27,639 bases of DNA from Streptococcus vestibularis ATCC 49124 (GCF_000188295.1 NZ_GL831112.1:1716456-1744094), one strand, 5' to 3'. Shown: positions 1-7,896, counted from the stretch's first letter. Program-made: numbers and translations. The notes: generated from the letters alone by a model not told the origin.

Positions 1-12
1 GACACAAAAACG

Positions 13-43
13 AAAAAGTTAAGGTTTCGACCTTAACTTTTTT
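13..43. terminator. Intrinsic terminator-like hairpin
   Basis: A 12-bp inverted repeat (AAAAAGTTAAGG / CCTTAACTTTTT) encloses a 6-nt loop, with A and T runs on the two sides, so it could act in either direction. It probably ends a gene lying left of the window, or backs up the terminator at 58-81. Confidence 0.7.
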
Positions 44-57
44 AGATTCTCTGTTAT

Positions 58-81
58 AAAAAACGGCAACTGCCGTTTTTT
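58..81 (-). terminator. Terminator of the LPXTG protein gene
   Basis: The stem AAAAAACGGC / GCCGTTTTTT has a 4-nt loop and lies 14 bases past the stop codon of the minus-strand surface-protein gene. On the minus strand the hairpin is followed by a U run. It is symmetric and may also work on the plus strand. Confidence 0.8.
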
Positions 82-94
82 TGTCTCTATTTGC

Positions 95-1888
95 TTAGTT
101 ACGACGTGTACGTCTGTCAACGAAACCAAGGAAAGCCAATAGTGTCATGAAGAGACCTACAAGACTGAATCCTGATGCAGTTGACTCACCTGTTTCTGGC
201 AAACTATCTGCTTCTTGTACAGGAGCTTGTTTCTCAGCTTTTGTTTGACCATAATTTACAGGAACTTGCGCTACAGTTTGAGCTGCTTGTTCTTGTGTTG
301 TGAGAGCAACAACTTTACCATCTACATCATAAATTGACACTGGTGTAAGACCTTTAGATGTGATTTTAGCAAACTCTTTAGACAATTGTGTTTGACGTTC
401 TTTGTCTGCCTTAGCTTTCATATAGTTATCAAAGGCAGTTTGAACAGTCGTGTATTCGCTCATTAATTTATCACGCTTAGCTGACAATTCAACAAGTTTC
501 GCACGTTCAGTTGAAAGAGCACCTTTAGCTGCAGTAAGTTTAGCAAAGGCTATTGCACGTTCTGCTTTAGCCTTTGCTAGGTTAGCTGAAGCATTTGTAA
601 GGGCGGCTACACGATTCTTAGCAAAAGCCAAAGCTTGTTTAGCTTGTTTCAAGGCTGCTTGTTTTTCAGAAAGGTTAGTCTGAGCAGCTGCCAACTTGCT
701 TGCAGTTGCTTTAAGAGCTGTAAGTTCTGACTGAGTATTTTTAAGTTTCAGAGTTGCTGATTCAGAAGCAACTTTCTTGCTAGCCAAGTCACTTTGAGCT
801 TGATCGTTAGCTTGCTTAGCAGTTTCATAAGCTACTTTTGCAGCTGCTAGATTTGCATTTAAAGATGGTTGAGATTGGCTACCTACATAAGGGTTAGCAA
901 TCTTAGTTGTGTCAAAACTACTATCAAAAGAGATAGAATTTTCATTGATATTGTTTACGTGGACATTAAAGGCACCAGCAACTACACTGAGATCAGTACC
1001 AATGTATGTTTCGCCACCATCAGATGTAAGTCCAGCAATAGAACGGGCGTGGTTCCACTCCTGACCATTAAACATGAAGTCAAGCATAGCTTCATAGATA
1101 TACTCCTTAATCTCGTTAAGAGTGAATGGTCCTGTCAAACCTTGCCAAGTATTAAGATTTTCGCCAATATTTACAGTATTAAATGACTTACCAGCACAGG
1201 CAAGAGCAGCACTATCGTGTCTACGGTTACTGATAGATTCCCAACCCCAGTTATCTGCCACATAGACATCTGTAACGCGGTCTGTTGCCATAACACTACC
1301 TTTTGATACAGACGTTTCAGTTGTACCAAAAGCTGAACGGATTTGGTTAATCAAGCTTGAAGTATACAATGACAAATCTGTAATTTGAGCTTCACTAAGC
1401 TTGTTCAAGTCGCTGATTGTAATGTTTTTATCCGCTTCATTATCTTGGTATTTATTGTTTTCACGATCACGTTTGTTAACATCCTTCAAGGTTTGTTCAG
1501 CTTGATATTTTTCTTCTGCAGTTGATGTTCTTGACTCATAAATCTTAAGAGCACTGATGTACTCTGATGATACTGTGAATTTTTGGCGAATATTAGTTGT
1601 TGAAGCTTCTGCTTTTTTCTTAGCTGCTTCAACAGCAGCAAGAGCGACTGCCTTTTCATTCGCTACTGTTTGAGCAGTTTCATAGGCTGCTTTAGCTTGG
1701 TTAGCAGCATTTGCTTGTTCCCTAGCCGTTTCTACTTGTGATTGAGTTGGGATAGCTTGTGTAGCTGTCGATGATACTGATGCTGTTATTGAAACTTGAC
1801 CATTTGTCGTTACCTCATCAGCTTTAGCAACTGAAGCAGAAACTGCAAGTGCTGCAATTCCAGCTGTCGCCAAAACCTTTTTATTCAT
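95..1888 (-). CDS. LPXTG-anchored SEC10/PgrA-family surface protein
   Basis: Predicted 597-residue cell-wall-anchored protein. The start is the ATG at 1888 (MNKKVLATAG) because an AAGGAG site lies 8 nt upstream; the frame stays open further upstream without a ribosome site. Order: signal peptide (about 1-23, ending AKA), Ala/Lys/Gln-rich coiled coil (about 30-100), a globular region (about 165-330) with NIGENLN and EWNHARS motifs typical of CAP/SCP-like SEC10/PgrA domains, a second coiled coil (about 345-510), and a sortase signal LPETG (about 563) followed by a hydrophobic stretch and RRTRRN. The family includes enterococcal surface-exclusion and aggregation proteins, so a role in adhesion or cell contact is plausible but inferred. 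A second protein of the same plan lies at 7988-10585. Only a weak promoter (TTAAGA-17-TATAGA) is visible near 1930-1965. Confidence 0.88.
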   Translation of the reverse strand: MNKKVLATAGIAALAVSASVAKADEVTTNGQVSITASVSSTATQAIPTQSQVETAREQANAANQAKAAYETAQTVANEKAVALAAVEAAKKKAEASTTNIRQKFTVSSEYISALKIYESRTSTAEEKYQAEQTLKDVNKRDRENNKYQDNEADKNITISDLNKLSEAQITDLSLYTSSLINQIRSAFGTTETSVSKGSVMATDRVTDVYVADNWGWESISNRRHDSAALACAGKSFNTVNIGENLNTWQGLTGPFTLNEIKEYIYEAMLDFMFNGQEWNHARSIAGLTSDGGETYIGTDLSVVAGAFNVHVNNINENSISFDSSFDTTKIANPYVGSQSQPSLNANLAAAKVAYETAKQANDQAQSDLASKKVASESATLKLKNTQSELTALKATASKLAAAQTNLSEKQAALKQAKQALAFAKNRVAALTNASANLAKAKAERAIAFAKLTAAKGALSTERAKLVELSAKRDKLMSEYTTVQTAFDNYMKAKADKERQTQLSKEFAKITSKGLTPVSIYDVDGKVVALTTQEQAAQTVAQVPVNYGQTKAEKQAPVQEADSLPETGESTASGFSLVGLFMTLLAFLGFVDRRTRRN

Positions 1889-1982
1889 AAGACGAACTCC
1901 TTTTTTAGCCTTTGATTTTGCCCTACCCACCTATTCTATAAAATCTTCGTTACAGTTTCTTAACTTTCTTTAAACATTTTTT

Positions 1983-1991
1983 TGATATAAT
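1983..1991 (+). promoter_or_regulatory. Extended -10 promoter of the VanZ-like gene
   Basis: TGATATAAT is a perfect extended -10 element (TGnTATAAT), 33 bp before the GTG start. No convincing -35 box is present, which is common for extended -10 promoters. Confidence 0.6.
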
Positions 1992-2023
1992 GTGTACTCA
2001 TCATATGCAAAAGGAAGAGAAAT

Positions 2024-2605
2024 GTGGAAAAAGTATTGAGTAACATCCTACTAAGAATCATCTCATTTGGCTTGTCTTACTGGTTTTACAGAGGACATCT
2101 GGAACAATATGTTCATTATATCGCCCATTACGGTCCCTACTTCCAAGTTTTCCTAAACTTAGTCATTATTATTTTACTGGGGTACTTCGTCTACTCTTTT
2201 TTGAAACTCCTTCTCACTAGGAAAATAAAAAAACAAACACTTCTCCTACTTTACTTCATTTACTTTCTTTCCCTCTTCTACCTACTTTTCTTGAAAAACA
2301 TCGGCATCCAAGGGCTATCCCTTAATCCTCTTTCCTTCGCTCAGGAACTATACTTGGGCAGCCACTTTGTTCCCATCATGAACCTATTAATGTTCATCCC
2401 CCTAGGGCTCCTCTTTTCTTCCCGAATGAGTAATCTCCTACTCTGTCTCATCGCCCTTTTCTCCGTTGAATCCATCCAATACTTCGGACATCTGGGAATA
2501 TTTGATTTAGGAGATATCGTCTTAAATATGTTAGGTCTCCTTGTCGGGACTGCAATTCATCAACTCCCTCAGTTTCAAACATTAATCAAAAAAATTTTAA
2601 CATAG
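2024..2605 (+). CDS. VanZ-like family membrane protein
   Basis: 193-residue polytopic membrane protein of the VanZ-like family. It uses a GTG start: AAGGAAGA lies about 7 nt upstream, and the overlapping ATG at 2022 is in another frame and stops after five codons. There are about five hydrophobic segments. The C-terminal half has the family pattern: HFVPIMNLLMFIPLG, then VESIQYF, then FDLGDIVLNMLGLLVG with the conserved acidic residue and Asn. VanZ itself gives low-level teicoplanin resistance in enterococci, but most chromosomal members have no known role, so none is assigned. It stands alone between the divergent surface-protein gene and a terminator. Confidence 0.8.
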   Translation: MEKVLSNILLRIISFGLSYWFYRGHLEQYVHYIAHYGPYFQVFLNLVIIILLGYFVYSFLKLLLTRKIKKQTLLLLYFIYFLSLFYLLFLKNIGIQGLSLNPLSFAQELYLGSHFVPIMNLLMFIPLGLLFSSRMSNLLLCLIALFSVESIQYFGHLGIFDLGDIVLNMLGLLVGTAIHQLPQFQTLIKKILT

Positions 2606-2606
2606 A

Positions 2607-2640
2607 AAAACCTACAGAACTTAAATCTGGAGGTTTTATT
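2607..2640 (+). terminator. Terminator after the VanZ-like gene
   Basis: AAAACCT pairs with AGGTTTT, and inside that, after one mismatch, CAG pairs with CTG. The hairpin begins two bases after the TAG stop and ends in TTTTATT. Confidence 0.65.
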
Positions 2641-2770
2641 AGAGCACTTTTTTAGATGAATACAAAAAATTAAACGAAGACGTCTTATATACTCGGAATA
2701 AAAGACAAAATAATAGCTCTCTGAATCCAGCGATCTATTTTGAACTCGAGCCAAAATCCTAGTCAAAAAT

Positions 2771-2799
2771 AAAAACTGCTCCATCATAGAGCAGTTTTT
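2771..2799 (-). terminator. rpsO terminator
   Basis: A perfect 11-bp stem (AAAAACTGCTC / GAGCAGTTTTT) with a 7-nt loop, 46 bases downstream of the rpsO stop. The symmetry may also let it stop plus-strand transcripts coming from the VanZ-like gene. Confidence 0.85.
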
Positions 2800-2844
2800 A
2801 TTTCGTGTATTCAAGATATAAGGCCTAAGCACTTGTATCTTGAA

Positions 2845-3114
2845 TTAACGACGAAGTCCAAGTGAGCTGATCAACTCACGGTAACGGTTAACGTCTGTGC
2901 GGCGAAGGTATGCCAACAAGTTACGACGGTGACCGATTTTTTTCATCAAACCACGGTAAGTAGCATGGTCTTTTTTGTGTTGTTTGATGTGGTCGTTAAG
3001 GTGGTTGATTTCCCAAGTAAGGACAGCAACTTGAACCTCCACTGAACCAGTGTCACCTTCGTGACGTGCGTATTGTGCAATGAGTTCATTTTTTTTCTCT
3101 TTTGAGATTGCCAT
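2845..3114 (-). CDS. rpsO: 30S ribosomal protein S15
   Basis: 89 residues, the normal length for S15. S15 is a primary binder of 16S rRNA helices 20-22 and helps fold the central domain of the 30S subunit. The whole protein is recognisable, including [13 protein letters not shown], the [12 protein letters not shown] segment and the C-terminal ISSLGLRR. The start ATG has an AAAAAAGGAG site 6-7 nt upstream. It forms a single-gene transcription unit with its own strong promoter, a leader of about 80 nt and a terminator. Confidence 0.98.
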   Translation of the reverse strand: MAISKEKKNELIAQYARHEGDTGSVEVQVAVLTWEINHLNDHIKQHKKDHATYRGLMKKIGHRRNLLAYLRRTDVNRYRELISSLGLRR

Positions 3115-3198
3115 ATTTTTCTCCTTTTTTTGCTCTATCCGAGTCTTAGGATTGGCTCTCCTAAAACCAAGAAAGAGTTGGTTTGTCTTTCCGACTTC
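3115..3198 (-). promoter_or_regulatory. rpsO 5' leader, possible S15 autoregulatory RNA
   Basis: The leader can form TAGGA-gagccaa-TCCTA and a second small stem around CCAA-ctctttc-TTGG, just before the ribosome-binding site. S15 represses its own translation through leader RNAs in several bacterial groups, including Firmicutes. That this leader does so is inferred; I did not match it to a defined Rfam model. Confidence 0.4.
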
Positions 3199-3201
3199 TT
3201 T

Positions 3202-3230
3202 ATTTTAGCTTATCTACTAATCTTTGTCAA
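3202..3230 (-). promoter_or_regulatory. Strong sigma-70-type promoter of rpsO
   Basis: Perfect -35 TTGACA (3225-3230), 17-bp spacer, -10 TAAAAT (3202-3207) on the minus strand. It is among the best consensus promoters in the window, as expected for a ribosomal-protein gene. Confidence 0.9.
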
Positions 3231-3261
3231 TCGTAAGATTCACTGTTTGAGACTTTCTAAC

Positions 3262-4425
3262 TTAGGCTTTTTTAACCACTCTTGAATTCAGAAGAAATCC
3301 TAAGAAAAGTAAAAAACTGACTATAGCATAAGCTAGGAAAATCCAACTAAAGCTTGAAGAGACAAGTGCCAGCAATTTCAAAACATAAGGGGATACGGCT
3401 GAGCCTAGGTTGCATCCTAAGAGGACATAAGCAGTCGCCTTATTCAGCAAATTTCTAGCAATACATTCAGAAAGACGATGAAAGATAATGGTCAAAATAA
3501 TACTGTAAAAGAAACCAACACCAACAGAAGACAAAATCAATATCAGCAAATTGTTAGCCAGAGCTATTCCAAATAGACAGATAGATAGGCAAAACAGGGC
3601 CATCGGCAAGAGACAGTTCTTAATGTGAGCTAGTAATGAAGCAAAGCTAAGTCCAGCTACAATCCCAATGCCCTGCTCCAAACTAAGTACCAGAGCTGAT
3701 TGACCACTTACAATGGTCTTACCATCAACTTGAAAAAGAGGCACGCGCAAACTAATCGATGAATTAATGCAAATCACAAAACCTGCCAAGAGGGCCATGC
3801 CTAAAATCATAGCAAAATCTTTTTTATTCAAACCTTGTTTACTTTTTTGTACCTCTTCCTTCTCTACCTGCTCCATCGGTGGTACAAAGAGAAGGTACAT
3901 AGCTAGGATGATAAAACCAAAACCGTAGATAAGAAAAGCAAGTGTCCAATGAATTTTCAGTAATTGTCCAACCAGAAGGGAACAAGAAGCTCCACCAATC
4001 AACTCCATGGAGCCACGAATACCTAACATCTGAACCCGCTCTTTACCTTGATAACGTTGGCTGATGATGGCAATCGCCTTAGCATTGATAAGGCCAATCC
4101 CCATCCCAAAAGCAATACGTGACAGTAAGACAAGAGGATAGGCTTGTACAAAAAAAGGAAAAATCCCAGCACTACTAAGTAAAAGCAATCCAGTCACAAT
4201 TAGCTGTCTATCACTTAGCCATTTGTCAATAAATGAATTAAGCAAGAGCATCGCTACTACGGAAAATGAAGGAACAGATACTAAAAGCTCCACCTGAGCC
4301 GCAGAATAGGTTGGACTATAGTAGTCCAACATAGGTGGTAGAGCGGTTGAAATCGAGAAGGCCGAAATCAAAAGCAAAGATAGCCCGAGTAGGCTCATTT
4401 TTTCTAAAATCTTTGTCATAATCAT
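3262..4425 (-). CDS. MFS transporter
   Basis: 387-residue major facilitator superfamily permease with about 12 hydrophobic segments. The loop between helices 2 and 3 carries the MFS-like FIDKWLSDRQLI (about 65-76), and helix 4 has RIAFGMGIGLINAKA. A charged central loop (EQVEKEEVQKSKQGLNKKD, about 184-202) separates the two six-helix halves. The plan fits a drug or small-molecule efflux carrier (12-TM type), but the substrate cannot be read from sequence. The start is uncertain: ATGs at 4425 and 4419 both lack a good ribosome site. It is divergent from a Crp/Fnr-type regulator with a 106-bp gap, which suggests but does not prove control by it. Confidence 0.85.
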   Translation of the reverse strand: MIMTKILEKMSLLGLSLLLISAFSISTALPPMLDYYSPTYSAAQVELLVSVPSFSVVAMLLLNSFIDKWLSDRQLIVTGLLLLSSAGIFPFFVQAYPLVLLSRIAFGMGIGLINAKAIAIISQRYQGKERVQMLGIRGSMELIGGASCSLLVGQLLKIHWTLAFLIYGFGFIILAMYLLFVPPMEQVEKEEVQKSKQGLNKKDFAMILGMALLAGFVICINSSISLRVPLFQVDGKTIVSGQSALVLSLEQGIGIVAGLSFASLLAHIKNCLLPMALFCLSICLFGIALANNLLILILSSVGVGFFYSIILTIIFHRLSECIARNLLNKATAYVLLGCNLGSAVSPYVLKLLALVSSSFSWIFLAYAIVSFLLFLGFLLNSRVVKKA

Positions 4426-4455
4426 AATATAGGGATAAGAGCATCCTTTCTTTAC

Positions 4456-4484
4456 TTGTCCGATAGTTATTTTTTCATTATAAT
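4456..4484 (+). promoter_or_regulatory. Promoter of the Crp/Fnr-type gene
   Basis: TTGTCC (4456-4461), 17-bp spacer, perfect TATAAT (4479-4484). The sequence ATTATAAT is self-complementary, so the minus strand also has a TATAAT here (4477-4482) that could serve the divergent MFS gene. The two start points would then interfere with each other. Confidence 0.7.
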
Positions 4485-4503
4485 CTAAGAAGAGCTAAAA
4501 AAA

Positions 4504-4519
4504 TAGGACCTAAGTCCTA
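4504..4519 (+). promoter_or_regulatory. Inverted repeat in the Crp/Fnr-type gene leader
   Basis: TAGGAC-CTAA-GTCCTA is a perfect 6-bp-arm inverted repeat lying about 20 bp past the -10 box and just before the AAAGGAG site. It could be an operator for autoregulation or an RNA hairpin that masks the ribosome site. No known consensus is matched. Confidence 0.4.
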
Positions 4520-4531
4520 AAAAGGAGATGT

Positions 4532-5170
4532 ATGCGTAACCACACTATTCACCCTCAACTTGAACAAGTCTTCTCAGCCTCCTATCTCAGCCAATTACAG
4601 AAAGTCACCTTTCAAAAAGGCGATTACATTTGCACTCAGGGACAAGCTATCACTGAGCTAACCTACATTTTATCAGGTAGGGTAAAAATTGTTCGCTCCC
4701 TATCCAATGGTAAAGAACACATCCTAGAAATGCCTCAACAACCACAGCTACTGGGAGATGTTGAACTCATGACCAATCAATTAGCGGGTTCTTCAGTCAT
4801 TGCTTTAGAAGAAGTTCAAGCAGTCCAGCTCCCATTAAATAATAAAGAAGCACTCCTCAAAGACCCTGTTTTTCTCTACCAAATTGGACGTAACCTGGCT
4901 ATGGCACTGCATAAGCAAGGTATCACTGCTTCAACGAATGCGAGCTACTCTGTCAAAGAACGTCTGGCCACCCACATTTTGAATAGTGAAGAAGAGAATA
5001 TCTTTCAATTATCGCCATCCATTCTAGCTTCCCGTTTTGGAACTAGCTATCGTCATGTGCAGCGAGTTATCAAACAATTTATCGATCAGGGAATTATCGA
5101 AAAAAAGGCTTTTAAGACCTATCGTATTTTAGAGAGACAAAACTTGGAAAAACTGGCTTTTATCGATTAG
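4532..5170 (+). CDS. Crp/Fnr-family transcriptional regulator
   Basis: 212 residues. The N-terminal cyclic-nucleotide-binding-like beta-barrel covers about 20-115 (GDYICTQGQAITELTYILSGRVKIV). A long dimer helix follows, then a C-terminal winged helix-turn-helix (about 158-192: LSPSILASRFGTSYRHVQRVIKQFIDQGII). The barrel lacks the clear cAMP-binding Arg/Ser pair, and there is a single Cys (34), so an Fnr-type 4Fe-4S cluster is unlikely; the ligand is unknown. The start is fixed by AAAGGAG four bases before the ATG. It is divergent from the MFS permease, so local regulation of that gene is a reasonable guess. The Tyr-Arg-His-Val-Gln-Arg recognition helix resembles YeiL-type members. Confidence 0.85.
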   Translation: MRNHTIHPQLEQVFSASYLSQLQKVTFQKGDYICTQGQAITELTYILSGRVKIVRSLSNGKEHILEMPQQPQLLGDVELMTNQLAGSSVIALEEVQAVQLPLNNKEALLKDPVFLYQIGRNLAMALHKQGITASTNASYSVKERLATHILNSEEENIFQLSPSILASRFGTSYRHVQRVIKQFIDQGIIEKKAFKTYRILERQNLEKLAFID

Positions 5171-5217
5171 AAAAAGCCTCACTTTAACCCTTGATGGTTT
5201 AATTTTCAACCCTTTTG

Positions 5218-5226
5218 TGCTATAGT
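5218..5226 (+). promoter_or_regulatory. Extended -10 promoter of def
   Basis: TGCTATAGT is an extended -10 element (TGn plus TATAGT), 37 bp before the def start codon. No good -35 is visible. Confidence 0.55.
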
Positions 5227-5263
5227 TATAAACAAGTAAATCAAAGAAAATAGAGGTAAACAA

Positions 5264-5878
5264 ATGGACGCTCAAACCAAAATTATCCGCGCCAGCCATA
5301 TGATTGATATGAATGATATCATTCGCGAAGGAAACCCAACCTTGCGTGCTGTCGCTGAAGATGTAACCTTCCCACTATCAGACGAAGACATTATCCTAGG
5401 TGAAAAAATGATGCAGTTTCTTCGTAATTCACAAGATCCTGTTATTGCTGAAAAAATGGGGCTTCGTGGGGGAGTCGGTCTTGCAGCCCCACAATTGGAT
5501 ATTTCAAAACGCATTATCGCGGTTCTCGTTCCAAACCCTGAAGATGCTGAAGGTAATCCACCAAAAGAAGCATATAGCCTTCAAGAAATCATGTACAACC
5601 CTAAAGTAGTTGCCCATTCTGTTCAGGATGCTGCTTTGGGCGATGGTGAAGGATGCCTCTCAGTTGACCGCGACGTTCCTGGTTACGTGGTTCGTCATGC
5701 TCGAGTAACCGTTGAATACTACAACAAAGAGGGCGAAAAGCAACGTGTTAAGCTCCGTGGGTACAACTCAATTGTTGTTCAACATGAAATCGACCATACT
5801 AACGGTATCATGTTCTACGACCGCATCAATAAAGACAATCCATTCGCCATCAAAGATGGACTCTTAATTATCGAATAA
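5264..5878 (+). CDS. def: Peptide deformylase
   Basis: 204 residues. It removes the formyl group from the N-terminal Met of nascent proteins, using a metal (usually Fe2+) bound by one Cys and two His. All three family motifs are present: GVGLAAPQ (70-77), EGCLS with metal-ligand Cys131, and HEIDH with His174, Glu175 and His178. The long N-terminus and the insert between motifs I and II match the type 2 enzymes of Gram-positive bacteria. AGAGGTAAACAA precedes the ATG. It is a single-gene unit between an extended -10 promoter and a strong terminator. Confidence 0.97.
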   Translation: MDAQTKIIRASHMIDMNDIIREGNPTLRAVAEDVTFPLSDEDIILGEKMMQFLRNSQDPVIAEKMGLRGGVGLAAPQLDISKRIIAVLVPNPEDAEGNPPKEAYSLQEIMYNPKVVAHSVQDAALGDGEGCLSVDRDVPGYVVRHARVTVEYYNKEGEKQRVKLRGYNSIVVQHEIDHTNGIMFYDRINKDNPFAIKDGLLIIE

Positions 5879-5880
5879 AG

Positions 5881-5908
5881 AAAACCTCAGTAGAAATACT
5901 GGGGTTTT
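5881..5908 (+). terminator. def terminator
   Basis: A 12-bp stem (AAAACCTCAGTA / TACTGGGGTTTT, one G-U pair) capped by a GAAA tetraloop, two bases after the def stop codon. Confidence 0.88.
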
Positions 5909-5956
5909 AGACTGGATATGGGGCCTAAGTGCCAACCTATAGCTAAGTTAAACGTA

Positions 5957-5987
5957 GAAAAGAACCGACTTCGTCGATTCTTTTTTC
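5957..5987 (-). terminator. Displaced copy of the ilvA terminator
   Basis: AAAAGAA-C-CGAC / GTCG-A-TTCTTTT with a 3-nt loop, nearly the same as the hairpin at 10922-10951 downstream of intact ilvA. This copy pairs better because its left arm matches the TTCTTTT arm. It would end transcripts from the accessory genes to its right. Confidence 0.7.
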
Positions 5988-6079
5988 ATTATATGAACCT
6001 GTCCTCAGACAAGCATATTGTATAGTATTTCATTTCCGTGAAGGGTGATATAACTTGGGTCAAAGGCTGAAAGACGCTC
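5963..6079. repeat. Direct repeat, copy A (ilvA 3' end)
   Basis: 117 bp matching 10926-11043 in the same orientation, with 8 substitutions and a 1-base gap (about 92% identity). It covers the last 24 ilvA codons, the stop and the terminator. Similarity ends abruptly at 6079, exactly at the stop codon of the next gene. Confidence 0.9.
6005..6079 (-). pseudogene. Remnant of the ilvA 3' end
   Basis: 24 codons plus TGA that encode the C-terminus of threonine dehydratase (starting ERLSAFDPSYIT and ending LYNMLV). Two residues differ from the intact gene: Asn to Thr and Thr to Ile. It has no start and no upstream part, because the accessory gene at 6078-6656 replaces it. The divergence suggests that the two copies come from different lineages, or that the duplication is old. 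Confidence 0.88.
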
Positions 6080-6656
6080 AACGAGGAGAATTCCTCCGGT
6101 TAGCATTAATTGCATCCTGACAATATCGTACATCTGCTTGATTTCCCGCACGTTCCGCACAACGTTTCTGATTTAGTAACCCTCTTTCAATACGGTCACG
6201 TTCATCCAATGCCTTGTTTCTGTCATCTTGACAGCGAGTATTATTCTGAACAGAAGTATCCATACCACCCGATATCGTGTTACTTTCACTTGGCTCATTC
6301 ATTGTTTCTGAGAATAAATAACAAATAGCTATAGCTGCAAGAACCAGGAGGGCAATAATTACTGTTGCACTAATACCTAACCACGAAAGAATAAAAATTA
6401 CCCAACCATACCTTTCAATGAACTGACCAAGACGAGGAACCAGACCAAGGAAGCCAGAAAACCACCAGACAGCAAGTACATAGACACTAGTATGAAAGGT
6501 TCCGCCTAGGAAATTTGCTAACCAATCAGGAAAAGATAAATGTGTGATCAAAAAATCACTAAATGGTTGAAAAACATTGTAAAGAAGACCATAAGTATAT
6601 TTCAAAGCTATAATAGTTACTACACCAACTAACAGCCACTTACCAAATTGCTTCAT
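6078..6656 (-). CDS. Small membrane protein of unknown function
   Basis: 192 residues; I do not recognise the family. Three hydrophobic segments are visible (about 5-25, 50-75 and 85-112), followed by a polar tail (about 118-192) with three Cys (in NNTRCQDD, NQKRCAER and VRYCQDA) and many Arg, Asp and Asn. The start has GAGGTT about 8 nt upstream. It begins 29 bp after the lipoprotein gene stop, so the two are probably co-transcribed. The stop is odd: in TGA (6080-6078) the T is unique and GA is the first part of a Glu codon of the ilvA remnant. The gene therefore ends exactly at the recombination junction, and its natural C-terminus may have been longer. Confidence 0.6.
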   Translation of the reverse strand: MKQFGKWLLVGVVTIIALKYTYGLLYNVFQPFSDFLITHLSFPDWLANFLGGTFHTSVYVLAVWWFSGFLGLVPRLGQFIERYGWVIFILSWLGISATVIIALLVLAAIAICYLFSETMNEPSESNTISGGMDTSVQNNTRCQDDRNKALDERDRIERGLLNQKRCAERAGNQADVRYCQDAINANRRNSPR

Positions 6657-6685
6657 ATTTTAACCTCTAACATACATTAACAAAA

Positions 6686-7882
6686 TTAGTTTACTTTATA
6701 ATAAAAATAACTATCATCATAATAAAAATAACTATCATCATAATAAAAATAACTATCATCAGTTGTTCCAATTAGCGACTGACCGGTCCATATACGGTCC
6801 TTATTTTTGTCTGATTGGTCATCTACGTTGTCATTTGATGAGGTAACAGCACTCGTTAAGGATACACCTATAGGAAGAAATGCCATAGCTGCGCCACCAG
6901 GTCCTACGCCGGATTTTGGACCAGTACTTGCAGTGAGGTAGCCATCTGTAAATTTCGCATATTCAGTCGCTACCTTCTCTTTATCACTAACTAAACCGTT
7001 ATTATCAAAGGTCAAGGTGTCACCTCTACCATTTTTCCAAGTCCCAGCAATACTAGAGAAATCACCTTTTTGAATAGCATTAATATCCATGCCAGACTGT
7101 TTAGCATCAGACTTGCTTGAACTACTTTCTTTACTACTAGAGTCATTCTTAGCTTCATTTGTAGTAGTCTGACTGTCATTGGAATCACTAAAATCTTTCC
7201 ATGACTCTTGACCTAGTTCAAATAAACTAGCATCACTAAGACCAACTAGACTTGTGCCATCTTTTGTATTTGCCATACTAAAGTCAACAGACTGTATCTG
7301 ATTGAAAGCTCCATTCTTAATTTCATAAGTTTCTGCCTTAGCTTCTGGTCTCATTCTCTGAAATTGTTGGCAGTAGATGGTACCATCACTATAAATCTTC
7401 ATATCAGACAAATAACCACCCTTAGCATAAGTCCCAGCACTAATAGCAAACACAGGCTGATCCGTATTATTAAGATAATAAATAGCGTGTACTCTTTCAG
7501 GAGACCCAATTAGAAGTTCATCCTTACCATCCTTATTAATATCAGCAAAACTATATTGAATAGTTTCCCCCGCATTAACTGCATCAAAAATAATATTAGT
7601 TGCATAAGCTTCATCAGTTGCTAAACTACTAGGAACAGAAGATACACTTTTATTCACAATAATCGGACGATACATATCTAAAACAGATGCATAGAGTTTT
7701 TCGTTATCTGCTTTTTTACTAGCACTACTTGAGGTTGAAGGAGTCTCATTTTGTGACTCTTTCACTTGAGAGGTTGTTGAAGTAGAATTTTTTGTTTTCG
7801 ACTGTGATGTTGGTAGCTTCTGGCAGGCGACAAGTGGCAACAGACTAGACAACAATACAAAACTTAATAATTTCTTTTTCAT
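6686..7882 (-). CDS. Lipoprotein with a DUF6287 domain
   Basis: 398 residues. A signal peptide ends in the lipobox LVAC (Cys20), so it should be a diacylglyceryl-modified lipoprotein on the outer face of the membrane. A Ser/Thr-rich linker (21-60) leads to a globular part with DINKDGKDELLIG (114-126), like the Ca2+-loop/FG-GAP type. After a second Ser/Lys-rich linker (235-262) comes MDINAIQKGDFSSIAGTW (264-281), the signature of DUF6287, a domain found in streptococcal lipoproteins. The C-terminus contains three tandem DDSYFYY units before KVN. No function is known. The likely operon partner is the membrane protein at 6078-6656. The start has GAAAGGG just upstream. Confidence 0.8.
   Translation of the reverse strand: MKKKLLSFVLLSSLLPLVACQKLPTSQSKTKNSTSTTSQVKESQNETPSTSSSASKKADNEKLYASVLDMYRPIIVNKSVSSVPSSLATDEAYATNIIFDAVNAGETIQYSFADINKDGKDELLIGSPERVHAIYYLNNTDQPVFAISAGTYAKGGYLSDMKIYSDGTIYCQQFQRMRPEAKAETYEIKNGAFNQIQSVDFSMANTKDGTSLVGLSDASLFELGQESWKDFSDSNDSQTTTNEAKNDSSSKESSSSKSDAKQSGMDINAIQKGDFSSIAGTWKNGRGDTLTFDNNGLVSDKEKVATEYAKFTDGYLTASTGPKSGVGPGGAAMAFLPIGVSLTSAVTSSNDNVDDQSDKNKDRIWTGQSLIGTTDDSYFYYDDSYFYYDDSYFYYKVN
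6700..6762. repeat. Tandem 21-bp repeat, three units
   Basis: Three units of 21 bp, identical apart from the last base, encode DDSYFYY three times at the C-terminus of the lipoprotein. The length keeps the reading frame, so changes in unit number would alter the tail but not truncate the protein. Confidence 0.95.
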
Positions 7883-7896
7883 AATACCCTTTCAAA

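Noticed and set aside
2575..2832. Open frame of 85 codons on the minus strand next to rpsO
   Set aside because: It runs through the rpsO terminator and overlaps the end of the VanZ-like gene, with no ribosome site; composition does not look like a real protein.
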